Assembly (NCBI GenBank): GCA_021771025.1
Contig: JAETPW010000007.1
Span: forward strand, 1-60,743
Origin: Clostridiaceae bacterium
GTDB taxonomy: Bacteria > Bacillota > Clostridia > TANB77 > CAG-508
DNA length: 60,743 nucleotides
Direction: 5' to 3'
The notes under the pieces are model-generated. The model worked only from the letters and a program-made list of their open reading frames with translations, ran no database searches and was not told the origin of the DNA. Shown here one piece after another: positions 45,860-53,792 of the stretch. The position numbers were made by a program, and so were the translations under genes. Within the stretch, counting starts at the first letter, position 1. Every line of letters begins with the position of its first letter.

Positions 45860-46726
45860 ATGGGAAAAATGGCCGTAGTTATCAATGGAAAAGAATTAGC
45901 CAAAAAAACAAGAGAAAAATTGAAAATAGAATGTGAAGAATTAAAAAATAGAGGAATATATCCTCAATTAGCTGTTATCATGGTAGGAGATAATCCAGCT
46001 TCAAAAGTATACCTTAAGAATAAAAATAAAGCCTGCCAAGAAGTTGGGGTACAATATATTGAGTATTTGTTAAGCAAAGAAACCACACAGCAGGAATTAA
46101 CCACATTAATCCAAAAGCTAAACCAAGATCCACTCATTCATGGAATATTATTACAAAGTCCAATTCCTGACCAGTTAGACATTAATCAAGCCTTTCGTGC
46201 TATTGATTACCGAAAAGATGTTGATGGTTTTCATCCTATGAATGTAGGAAGACTAGTACTAGGACAAAACACCTTTATTTCTTGTACCCCCTATGGAGTA
46301 ATGAGAATGTTTGAGGAATATGGTATTGACTTATGTGGTAAAAATGTGGTAATCTTAGGAAGAAGTAATATCGTAGGAAAACCATTAAGCCAATGTTGTT
46401 TAAACAAAAATGCGACAGTTACCATTTGTCATTCTAAAACAAGAAACATTGAAGAAATCACCAAAACAGCAGACGTTTTAATTTCCGCTATTGGAAAGGC
46501 TCATTTCGTTACCAAAAATATGGTGAAAGAAGGAGCGGTGGTTATCGATGTAGGTATCAACCGAAACGAAGAAGGAAAAATCACAGGAGACGTAGACTAC
46601 GAAGAGGTTAAAGAAGTAGCAAGTTACATTACGCCAGTACCCGGGGGAGTTGGCCCAATGACAATTGCTATGTTACTTCGTAATGTACTAAAAGCAGCAA
46701 CATATTTAGCAAAAGGAGAAGAATAA
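45860..46726 (+). CDS. folD: Bifunctional methylenetetrahydrofolate dehydrogenase/cyclohydrolase FolD
   Basis: It interconverts 5,10-methylene-, methenyl- and 10-formyl-tetrahydrofolate. Motifs: GDNPASKVYLKNKNKACQEV (Lys of the active site in YLKNK), LLQSPIPDQL, DVDGFHPMNVGRL, VILGRSNIVGKPLSQC, SAIGKAHF and PVPGGVGPMTIAMLLRN. The ATG at 45860 follows AAAAGGAGTAGTG by a good spacing; 288 aa, full length. Part of the ligA transcript. Confidence 0.95.
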   Translation: MGKMAVVINGKELAKKTREKLKIECEELKNRGIYPQLAVIMVGDNPASKVYLKNKNKACQEVGVQYIEYLLSKETTQQELTTLIQKLNQDPLIHGILLQSPIPDQLDINQAFRAIDYRKDVDGFHPMNVGRLVLGQNTFISCTPYGVMRMFEEYGIDLCGKNVVILGRSNIVGKPLSQCCLNKNATVTICHSKTRNIEEITKTADVLISAIGKAHFVTKNMVKEGAVVIDVGINRNEEGKITGDVDYEEVKEVASYITPVPGGVGPMTIAMLLRNVLKAATYLAKGEE

Positions 46727-46878
46727 ATACAAAAGATAAGAAACTAGGCATCAAAAAGATAGAAATGGATAAATAATAGGAATAGATAAATCATCAAGAA
46801 AAGAAGAGACAAAAAATAAAAATAAGAGCTTTTTACTGGGGAAATCAAAAAAGCAAGAAGTTAACGATAAAAGGAAGT

Positions 46879-46915
46879 AGAGACACTTTTTTCAAACGAG
46901 AAAGGGTCTCTTTTT
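46879..46915 (+). terminator. Terminator before dprA
   Basis: AGAGACACTTT (46879-46889) pairs with AAAGGGTCTCT (46901-46911) with one mismatch, followed by Ts. It ends the ligA-folD unit; the 46727-46878 stretch shows nothing else. Confidence 0.7.
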
Positions 46916-46963
46916 GCATTTCTAAGTAAAATTAAATAAAAAAGAGAAGAAAGGATGAAGCAA

Positions 46964-47836
46964 ATGAAAGAAGAATTAAAACAGAAAAAATATTGGATTT
47001 GGTTTAGTCGAATAAAAGGATTGGGAAGTAAGCGAAAACAAAAATTATTATCTAAATTTCAAACACCAGAACAAATCTATGCCTTAACAAAGCAAGATTT
47101 ACAAAAAGTAAAAGGAATCGGAAAAGTAACTGAGCAAGAAATATTGTCACTTACTTATCGAGAAGATTTGGAACAATATATAGAAGAAATGGAAAGAAAC
47201 GGGGTATCCTTATTAACCATAAAAGATAAAGAATATCCTCAACCGTTAAAAGAAATATATGATCCACCCATAGCTTTATATACTCAAGGAAATGTAAAAG
47301 CAATCAACACAAATAGTATTGCTATGGTAGGGGCTAGAGATTGTTCTTTGTATGGAGAAAAGGCAGCATATTATTTTTCGTATCATTTAGCCAAACAAGG
47401 AAGAACCATTATCAGTGGTTTAGCCGAGGGAATTGATTCTTTTTCTCATCTAGGATGTTTAGCAGCAGGAGGAAACACAATTGCTATTATTGGGCATGGA
47501 ATAGATCAAATTTATCCCCCAAAAAATCAACTATTAGCTAAGCAAATAATAAAACAAAATGGGCTCATTTTATCAGAATATCCTTTAGGAGTTGAGCCTG
47601 AACGTATGAATTTTCCTGCCCGTAATCGTATCATTAGTGGAATGAGCCAAGGAGTACTTGTCGTAGAAGCCAAAGAAAAAAGTGGAACCATGATTACTGT
47701 TGATTTTGCTTTAGAACAAGGAAGAGACGTCTATGCTGTTCCAGGAAATATCAATTCTCCTTTTTCAGTAGGCACAAATCGATTAATACAAGAAGGGGCG
47801 GCAAAAATGGTAGGAAATTATTTAGATATCGACTAA
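46964..47836 (+). CDS. dprA: DNA-processing protein DprA
   Basis: It loads RecA on incoming single-stranded DNA in transformation. An N-terminal helix-hairpin-helix region (residues about 10-60, FSRIKGLGSKRKQKLLSKF) precedes the Rossmann domain: SIAMVGARDCSLYGEKAAYY, IISGLAEGIDSFSHLGCL, GGNTIAIIGHGIDQIYPP, NFPARNRIISGMSQGVLVVEA and SGTMITVDFALEQGRDV. It is 290 aa; the C-terminal winged-helix domain of longer homologues is absent. ATG 46964 is preferred over 46955 by spacing from AAAGG. No topA or smf partner follows. Confidence 0.95.
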   Translation: MKEELKQKKYWIWFSRIKGLGSKRKQKLLSKFQTPEQIYALTKQDLQKVKGIGKVTEQEILSLTYREDLEQYIEEMERNGVSLLTIKDKEYPQPLKEIYDPPIALYTQGNVKAINTNSIAMVGARDCSLYGEKAAYYFSYHLAKQGRTIISGLAEGIDSFSHLGCLAAGGNTIAIIGHGIDQIYPPKNQLLAKQIIKQNGLILSEYPLGVEPERMNFPARNRIISGMSQGVLVVEAKEKSGTMITVDFALEQGRDVYAVPGNINSPFSVGTNRLIQEGAAKMVGNYLDID

Positions 47837-47936
47837 ACAAGTGAACAACTTAAGAGGTATAATTATTTTTCAAAAAAAAATAACAGTCAAACTTGCTTAA
47901 AAAAATACGTCATGATTAGATAGCATAGGATCAGAA

Positions 47937-47973
47937 AAAAAGGAGGAGAGAAGTAAAAAGCTTTTCTCCTTTT
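47937..47973 (+). terminator. Terminator after dprA
   Basis: AAAAAGGAG pairs with CTCCTTTT across a loop containing GAGAAG and CTTTT; T/C-rich tail. Confidence 0.6.
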
Positions 47974-48075
47974 CCTTTCCTCTCATTTGGGTATGATATT
48001 GTACTACACCATAATAGTTGAAAGGAAACAGAAAAAATCCGTTACTAAAAAATAAAAAAAATTTTCAAAAAAGTA

Positions 48076-48104
48076 TTGACAACTGATTCAAAATTAAGTA
48101 TAAT
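48076..48104 (+). promoter_or_regulatory. Promoter of the tRNA cluster
   Basis: TTGACA (48076-48081), 17-base spacer, TATAAT (48099-48104): full consensus, as expected for stable RNA. Confidence 0.85.
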
Positions 48105-48124
48105 TAAACTCGTCGAAAGGACAT

Positions 48125-48200
48125 GGTCGCTTAGCTCAGCTGGGAGAGCATCTGCCTTACAAGCAGAGGGTCATAGGTTCGAGCCCTATAGCGACCACCA
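48125..48200 (+). tRNA. tRNA-Val(UAC)
   Basis: Acceptor GGTCGCT/AGCGACC, anticodon loop CTTACAA (UAC), T-arm with GGTTCGAGCC, encoded ACCA end. Full cloverleaf. Confidence 0.95.
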
Positions 48201-48209
48201 TGTTTTTAC

Positions 48210-48286
48210 GGCCTGGTAGTTCAGTTGGTTAGAACGCTAGCCTGTCACGCTAGAGGTCGACGGTTCGAGCCCGTTCCAGGTCGCCA
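48210..48286 (+). tRNA. tRNA-Asp(GUC)
   Basis: Acceptor GGCCTGG/CCAGGTC, anticodon stem-loop GCCTGTCACGC (GUC), T-arm GGTTCGAGCC, discriminator G and encoded CCA. Confidence 0.95.
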
Positions 48287-48314
48287 TTTTTTTATTTAAA
48301 CTCAAATTTAATTT

Positions 48315-48390
<76 letters not shown>

Positions 48391-48397
48391 TAAAAGT

Positions 48398-48431
48398 AAG
48401 ACTTACAGAAAAATCTGGAAAGTCTTTTTTT
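48398..48431 (+). terminator. Terminator of the tRNA cluster
   Basis: AAGACTT (48398-48404) pairs with AAGTCTT (48419-48425) before a run of seven Ts. Confidence 0.85.
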
Positions 48432-48621
48432 GATGATGAATCTTTGTTAATTATTGAAATTTGACCACAATAACTATAACATTGAACCATTAGAATAAAA
48501 TCCATATCATTAAAGCTTGAAAAAGATAGAAAATAAAACCAGTAAGAGGTAGTAAAACTTTAACTCGAATGTTATAATAGGTTAAAAAAGCGAGAAAATT
48601 TATCATAATCGGGAGAGAAAA

Positions 48622-48705
48622 ATGTTAGGAATAGTCATATTAGCAGTATTTTTAGTGGCTGTTCGGTATAGGATTACTAAATACTACTTTATAGAATATA
48701 AATGA
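48622..48705 (+). CDS. Tiny membrane protein, 27 aa
   Basis: ATG 48622 lies six bases after GGGAGAG. The product (MLGIVILAVFLVAVRYRITK, then YYFIEYK) is one membrane segment with a basic flank. A TATAAT-like box lies about 55 bases upstream (48569). Small single-span peptides can be regulators of membrane proteins or type I toxins; neither is shown here. Confidence 0.45.
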   Translation: MLGIVILAVFLVAVRYRITKYYFIEYK

Positions 48706-48816
48706 ATAAAAATCAAAAAACTAATCACCAAAAATCACCACCCCCCATACTATGTATTATACAAAGGAACAACAAAAGAAAACAAGAAGAAACGTTTTCG
48801 AAAGGGGGTCTAGACT

Positions 48817-48933
48817 ATGCCAGAAAACAGAGGATGTGGTGGTTTCGGATTTGGTGATGACTGCTGCTGGATTATCATTCTAATATTATTACTTTGCTGC
48901 TGCTGTGGTGGAGGTAGAGGAGGATGTTGCTAA
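48817..48933 (+). CDS. Cys/Gly-rich 38 aa membrane peptide
   Basis: ATG 48817 lies eight bases after AAAGGGGGT. The product has a Gly-rich start (MPENRGCGGFGFGDDCC), a hydrophobic stretch (WIIILILLLCCCC) and a Gly/Cys tail (GGGRGGCC): 38 residues with nine Cys. It resembles small Cys/Gly-rich peptides of Clostridia and spore-coat-like peptides such as the YjcZ group only in composition. A terminator follows, so it is a separate transcript. Confidence 0.65.
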   Translation: MPENRGCGGFGFGDDCCWIIILILLLCCCCGGGRGGCC

Positions 48934-48960
48934 TCTTCCCAATAATTTTAGCTTAGACAT

Positions 48961-48994
48961 AAAAAGAGAGAATCTAAAAATTCTCTCTTTTTTC
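48961..48994 (+). terminator. Terminator after the Cys-rich gene
   Basis: AAAAAGAGAGAAT pairs with ATTCTCTCTTTTT; bidirectional, so it can also stop the leftward acyl-CoA synthetase transcript. Confidence 0.85.
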
Positions 48995-49004
48995 TTTTAT
49001 CTAG

Positions 49005-49036
49005 TTTGTCCAAAATGTACCCGTCCCCAATTGGAC
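49005..49036. repeat. REP-like hairpin, family 4 copy 2
   Basis: TTTGTCCAAAATGTACCCGT continues CCCCAATTGGAC. It abuts the stop of the acyl-CoA synthetase gene and matches the hairpin at 33298 in reverse complement. Confidence 0.65.
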
Positions 49037-49038
49037 TA

Positions 49039-50796
49039 CTAATTTTTGGAATCGTTATCTGTTTTATCTACTTTCATATTATTACCATAACGTTTAATCT
49101 TTTGCGTAGTTGTTTTTTCAAATTCTTCATCACGAATCATAAAATCTTTAATATGCTTGTAATTTGGTAACTTACTATTAACACTAGCAACTACATCAGC
49201 CATCATTTTTTTCATTTCTTCCTTAGTGGGAACAGATCCTTTTAGGTATTCGGTAATGGCTTCCATATTAGGAAAAATTTGTGCATTAATATAGGTTTCA
49301 TCATCATTTTCTTTTTGAATACCTAAAACCAGTGCTTCTGATATTAAAGGGTTGTCGTTTAAGTAATATTCTACTTCTTCTGGGTAAATGTTTTTTCCAT
49401 TTTTGGTAACAATCACACTCTTACAACGTCCTGTAATGTATAAGTAACCATTTTCATCAATTTTTCCTAGATCTCCTGTATGGAACCAACCATCTCTTAA
49501 GACTTTTTCTGTTTCTTCAGGCATTTCATAGTAGCCTAACATAACATTTGGTCCTTGAACTAAGATTTCCCCTACTCCTTCTTCATTTGGCTTATCAATT
49601 TTATAAGTAACATTAGGGATGGGAAGACCAGCACTATCATCTTTTTGGAAAAAGTCTGTGTTTCCTGCAACTAGAGGAGAGCATTCCGTTAGTCCATAAC
49701 CTTGAAGTGTGTTTAATCCTAATTTCCCAAAGTCATGAAGAATGTCTGGATTGGTTGCTGCAGCGCCTACAATAAATACACGAAGTCTACCACCTAAGGT
49801 ATTTTTGACTTTTGTTTTTACAATTTTTTTCAAGAAGAAAGGTAAACGTTCATAAGGATTTCCTTCTCCTTTGGTGTATTTGTTTGGTAATGATTTTTGC
49901 ATATTTTTTACAATATTTTTATGTAATTTTTCCAACAATAAAGGTACACATAAAATAACAGATGGGTGATATTCAGCCATATTTTTGGCAATGTAACGTA
50001 ATCCATCACAGTGACAAACGCTGGCACCACTATAAATGGGTAACAAAAATCCTAAAGTACATTCATAGGTATGGTGCAAAGGTAAGACGGAAAAGAATAA
50101 ATCGCTTCGTTTTACTTTAACAATACCATACGTAGAAAGAATATTAGAACAGATATTTCGTTGAGATAAACATACCCCTTTAGCATTTCCTGTTGTACCA
50201 GAGGTAAATAGTAGAATTCTCATTTCATCAGGATCAACGATAATGTGGCTAAATCTACCATCTCCTTTTTCTACTAGGTCTTGTCCCTCTTGGCTAAAAT
50301 CACTGAAACTTACCATATGTTCTTCTGTTTTATCATCAAAGTTAACCAATAATGTTTCTTTGTTTTCTAGCTTGTCCTTATTTTGTAAAACTTGACGGAA
50401 GTTTTTGTCATCACCAAGTAAACAAACGGTATGAGAAACATTCATAAAATTAATGATATCATCGGCGTGCAACTCTTTATCGATAGGCACAACAACACCA
50501 ACGATAGAAGCAGCTAAATAAGAAACTGCCCAGCGATAAGAGTTTTTTCCAATAACGGCAATACGTTGGTTCAAAAAACCCTGTTTAATTAAACTAGTGC
50601 CTAAAGAAGTAATATCTTTTTTGAATTCCTCATAGGTAATGGAAATAATTTCTTCTTTTTCATTTTTAACACGAAACGCAGTTCTTGTTTTATAAATTTC
50701 AGCAGAACGATCGATCATATCTTTGAAATTGGTTACTTCTTCACATTTGTGGTATTTTTTTTTTAATTTTTCAGCTACACTTAATTCTTTTTTCAT
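49039..50796 (-). CDS. Long-chain acyl-CoA synthetase-like AMP-binding protein
   Basis: The 585 aa enzyme has the adenylate-forming motifs LLFTSGTTGNAKGVCLSQRN (A3), LQGYGLTECSPLVAG (A5), GWFHTGDLGKIDENGYLYIT (A7) and a late Lys in TTTQKIKRYG (A10). It activates a fatty acid to acyl-AMP and then acyl-CoA, feeding lipid synthesis. The substrate chain length is unknown. It stands alone on the minus strand. Confidence 0.9.
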   Translation of the reverse strand: MKKELSVAEKLKKKYHKCEEVTNFKDMIDRSAEIYKTRTAFRVKNEKEEIISITYEEFKKDITSLGTSLIKQGFLNQRIAVIGKNSYRWAVSYLAASIVGVVVPIDKELHADDIINFMNVSHTVCLLGDDKNFRQVLQNKDKLENKETLLVNFDDKTEEHMVSFSDFSQEGQDLVEKGDGRFSHIIVDPDEMRILLFTSGTTGNAKGVCLSQRNICSNILSTYGIVKVKRSDLFFSVLPLHHTYECTLGFLLPIYSGASVCHCDGLRYIAKNMAEYHPSVILCVPLLLEKLHKNIVKNMQKSLPNKYTKGEGNPYERLPFFLKKIVKTKVKNTLGGRLRVFIVGAAATNPDILHDFGKLGLNTLQGYGLTECSPLVAGNTDFFQKDDSAGLPIPNVTYKIDKPNEEGVGEILVQGPNVMLGYYEMPEETEKVLRDGWFHTGDLGKIDENGYLYITGRCKSVIVTKNGKNIYPEEVEYYLNDNPLISEALVLGIQKENDDETYINAQIFPNMEAITEYLKGSVPTKEEMKKMMADVVASVNSKLPNYKHIKDFMIRDEEFEKTTTQKIKRYGNNMKVDKTDNDSKN

Positions 50797-50896
50797 AGTT
50801 CTTATTTATGTTAGTTGTTATTCTAACATAGTCCTCCTTTCACTATAGGGATAATTTTTTCATCAAACAATATATAGATGTAGACAATTTTTTTTA

Positions 50897-51739
50897 TTAT
50901 TCATAGCGATAAAAATATGATGGGATGTCTTTTTTTATGATGATACTACCGTTGTTTATCGATTGTTCTTTTTCTTCATAGGGAATGGTAAACGATAATG
51001 TGGTTTTAAATTTTTGTTCTAGATAATTAGTTAGTTCAATCGTAAGAGAAAGGGAAGTAGTTAGGGAATCTAAAGCAATATTACATCGTTTAAGCAAACT
51101 TCCGTCATAAGTAATGGGATTGCTAGTGTCTGTTATGGTATAATCATTTTTTATGGATTCATTCACATAGGAAAGAGTGATGGGATTTGCACAATTATTG
51201 TATAAAATAGGCTCATTTAAATCACTGTTTTCTTCTGAACTAATGGTAAAAGCAAAATCATGATCTATGGTTTCACCTTCAGGAATCATACTTTTAGCAA
51301 AATGAGGTAGTCCCTTAAAATAAAGATGCGGTGTTCCTAATTCTGGTTTTTGCGTAAACTCTACATTGGTGATTTTAGCTTCTTTTAACGTATTTTCTAA
51401 AGTAAGTTCATCTGAAAGGCGGGATAAAAAGATAGCTATATCTGTATAGGCATAGAGGTTTTCAATCGTAAAGTTACTTTTACTGCTAGCTTTAGTTTTC
51501 GCATCACTACTACTAAAAAAAACAATTTGACTAACTGAAAAAACAGTAGACTCATTTTTTTCTGCAAAAGGTAAGTAAGTTTGCTCAAAAGCTATTTTTT
51601 GATTTCTTTTGATAATAACATGAGCGATTAACAATCCTAAAACAAGAATGAGGATAATCGTAAACCCAGTTAACCATTTTGTTTTCCTAGTAAGTTTTGG
51701 AATACGATTATTACGATTTTCTTTTTGTTTCTTTTTCAT
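50897..51739 (-). CDS. hypothetical membrane-anchored protein
   Basis: The 280 aa protein has a basic N-terminus, one membrane segment (about residues 24-46) and a beta-rich extracytoplasmic part (FTIENLYAYTDIAIFLS, ENSDLNEPILYNNCANPITLSY). No family recognised. It is encoded 100 bases upstream of the acyl-CoA synthetase gene on the same strand and diverges from the glucosaminidase gene. Confidence 0.65.
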   Translation of the reverse strand: MKKKQKENRNNRIPKLTRKTKWLTGFTIILILVLGLLIAHVIIKRNQKIAFEQTYLPFAEKNESTVFSVSQIVFFSSSDAKTKASSKSNFTIENLYAYTDIAIFLSRLSDELTLENTLKEAKITNVEFTQKPELGTPHLYFKGLPHFAKSMIPEGETIDHDFAFTISSEENSDLNEPILYNNCANPITLSYVNESIKNDYTITDTSNPITYDGSLLKRCNIALDSLTTSLSLTIELTNYLEQKFKTTLSFTIPYEEKEQSINNGSIIIKKDIPSYFYRYE

Positions 51740-51872
51740 CAGTATATCCTTTCCAAAATGTTCCTATTTTGCTTTCTCTATCATAGTACATTTTACTTAT
51801 AAAATCAAGAGCTTCAATGAAAAGTCAGATAAATTTGTCCAAATTTTTCCTAACCACAAATTATCCTTTTTG

Positions 51873-51901
51873 TTGACAAAATTCATCAAAAAAGTTACAA
51901 T
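51873..51901 (+). promoter_or_regulatory. Promoter of the glucosaminidase gene
   Basis: TTGACA (51873-51878), 17-base spacer, TACAAT (51896-51901). Confidence 0.75.
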
Positions 51902-51921
51902 AAAACTAGTAGGTGATGAAC

Positions 51922-53205
51922 GTGAAAACTAAGGAAAAAGTAAGGAAAAAACGAACTATTTCGTTTACCGTAAAACAAGTTATTTTGGCATTTGCCATTA
52001 GTATTAGTATATTCTATCTCTTTTTATTTTATCACTTTTATGTAGAAAAACCATCCTTTGCCAAAGAAAGAGAAAGCGAAATAACTTCAGTAATACCAGC
52101 TAAAGAAGAGGTAAAATTTAGTACAGCAAAGCCAATTGATCTAGATTCTATTTTAGCAGAAAACAAACAAAATCAGCAAAGAGAAGAATACGTACAAGAA
52201 GAAACCGTTTTAGAATATTTAACAACATATCGAACAAATCCTAATGTACCTAAAGGCATTTCTTACGTTATACAAGAAGGAAGACAAGGAACGCAAAGAA
52301 TAACGAAAAAGAAAATTTATCAAAATGAAGAGTTACTTTCCGAAGAACAAACAGGAGCAGTAGTCCTAAAAGCGGCATTATCCAAAGTAGTCGAAGTAGG
52401 GGGAGGACCAGCTAAAAAACAAATAGCCGTTAAAACAGGAGATACCATCTACGTTACATCAGATCGTCTATCTGTTATGGTAGAAGCTAACGAATCAGCA
52501 GAAAAAATAGCCACATTAAAAGAAGGGGATGAATTAAAAGTATTAGCTATTTCCCCCAATTGGTACCAAATTTCATGTGGATATGTAATTGGATGGGTGA
52601 AACAAGAATGTACTACAAACCGTAAATGGGAAGAAGAAAAAAAACAAGAGCAAAAACAAGGTAACACAAATTCATCATCTTCTGGAAATTCTTCTTCAGC
52701 AGAAGGAACAGTAGAAACATTAAGTCGTAATATGAAATTAAATCAGCCAAGTGGTTTTTCCTTAGAACAATTTCAGAAGAAATTAACAGATAGTAAAGAT
52801 GTCAATCAAATTTTTGCTAATAACGCAGAATACTTTTATTACGTCGAAAAACAATACAACATTAATGGAATATTTGTGGCTAGTGTAGGAATTCATGAAA
52901 GTGCATGGGGAACTTCTAAAATTGCTAAAGATAAGAAAAATTTATTTGGTTATGGTGCCTATGACTCTAATCCTTATCAGGGAGCATACCAATTTAATGA
53001 ATACTCAGAAAGCATAGATTTAGTATCTCGTGTGTTTGTTAAATATTATTTAAATCCAAAAGGAACGAGTATATATGGAGGAGAAACAGCAGTAGGAACA
53101 TATTATTCTTCACCAACGTTAGCAGGAGTTAATCAAAAATATGCAACAGACAAAAATTGGGCTAATCGAGTGTATCAGATTATGCAATACTTGTATAATA
53201 AATAA
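51922..53205 (+). CDS. Cell-wall protein with G5, SH3 and glucosaminidase domains
   Basis: The GTG at 51922 follows AGGTGATG; upstream GTG and ATG fall in that site. Domains: basic N-terminus with one membrane segment (about 15-37), a G5 domain (about 95-165, ISYVIQEGRQGTQRITKKKI), an SH3-like domain (about 180-235, SVMVEANESAEKIATLKEGD), a Ser/Asn linker, and a C-terminal glucosaminidase (about 290-427, SVGIHESAWGTSKIAKDKKN with the Glu of HESAWG). It likely hydrolyses N-acetylglucosamine bonds of peptidoglycan at the outer membrane face, helping separation or growth. Confidence 0.9.
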   Translation: MKTKEKVRKKRTISFTVKQVILAFAISISIFYLFLFYHFYVEKPSFAKERESEITSVIPAKEEVKFSTAKPIDLDSILAENKQNQQREEYVQEETVLEYLTTYRTNPNVPKGISYVIQEGRQGTQRITKKKIYQNEELLSEEQTGAVVLKAALSKVVEVGGGPAKKQIAVKTGDTIYVTSDRLSVMVEANESAEKIATLKEGDELKVLAISPNWYQISCGYVIGWVKQECTTNRKWEEEKKQEQKQGNTNSSSSGNSSSAEGTVETLSRNMKLNQPSGFSLEQFQKKLTDSKDVNQIFANNAEYFYYVEKQYNINGIFVASVGIHESAWGTSKIAKDKKNLFGYGAYDSNPYQGAYQFNEYSESIDLVSRVFVKYYLNPKGTSIYGGETAVGTYYSSPTLAGVNQKYATDKNWANRVYQIMQYLYNK

Positions 53206-53228
53206 CGTTAGTAGATAATGATTTTGAG

Positions 53229-53263
53229 AAGTGAGTCCGTTTCAAGGTGAGAGGGCTCACTTT
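53229..53263 (+). terminator. Hairpin after the glucosaminidase gene
   Basis: AAGTGAGTCC pairs with GGGCTCACTT (one G-U), followed by a short T-rich tail. Confidence 0.65.
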
Positions 53264-53290
53264 CATTTTGTAATTTTTTTGTAAATTACC

Positions 53291-53319
53291 TTGCTATTTT
53301 ATTAAAGTTATTGTATGAT
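53291..53319 (+). promoter_or_regulatory. Promoter of the VirB2-like/TadZ-like unit
   Basis: TTGCTA (53291-53296), 17-base spacer, TATGAT (53314-53319). Confidence 0.5.
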
Positions 53320-53381
53320 ATAGTGGTAAGAATCTTAGAAAAGAGTAAATAAAAGAGAAAAGGAAAGGGGCTCAAAGAAAC

Positions 53382-53789
53382 ATGAAAAAAACAATATTAT
53401 TCGGAATAATGATTGTCCTATTTTTTACGGTTTTTTTAGGAGTACAACCTGTGTATGCAGCAGAAAGTGTAATTGATGACCAAACAGAAAGCAAATTAGT
53501 AGAGATTAAAGAAAATCAAGCAAAATCCTTAGAAGATTATCAAGAAAAGTATGGATCGAAAGCTTACGGAATGGTAGCATACATTTTAAATTTAGTTCGT
53601 GTTTATAGTATTCCATTTTGTTTTTTAGGAATTGCGATTGGAGCGATCCACCAATATATCATTGGTATTCGTAAATTAGATACCTTAGAAAAAGGTATGG
53701 GACTTGTGGTTACTTTTGTCACATTGCTAATTATATGCCAAATTTTACCACTTGCCTTCGCGGTATTTGTAAAATTTGGAAGGGGGTAA
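53382..53789 (+). CDS. Small exported protein with two membrane segments (VirB2/TrbC-like)
   Basis: The 135 aa protein has a signal peptide (MKKTILFGIMIVLFFTVFLG, cleavage likely after VYA), a charged helix (VEIKENQAKSLEDYQEKY) and two membrane segments (about 60-88 and 105-130). This layout recalls VirB2/TrbC pilin-like proteins, but no sequence signature was found, so the call is by architecture. It is 3 bases upstream of the TadZ/CpaE-like gene. Confidence 0.6.
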   Translation: MKKTILFGIMIVLFFTVFLGVQPVYAAESVIDDQTESKLVEIKENQAKSLEDYQEKYGSKAYGMVAYILNLVRVYSIPFCFLGIAIGAIHQYIIGIRKLDTLEKGMGLVVTFVTLLIICQILPLAFAVFVKFGRG

Positions 53790-53792
53790 CAA

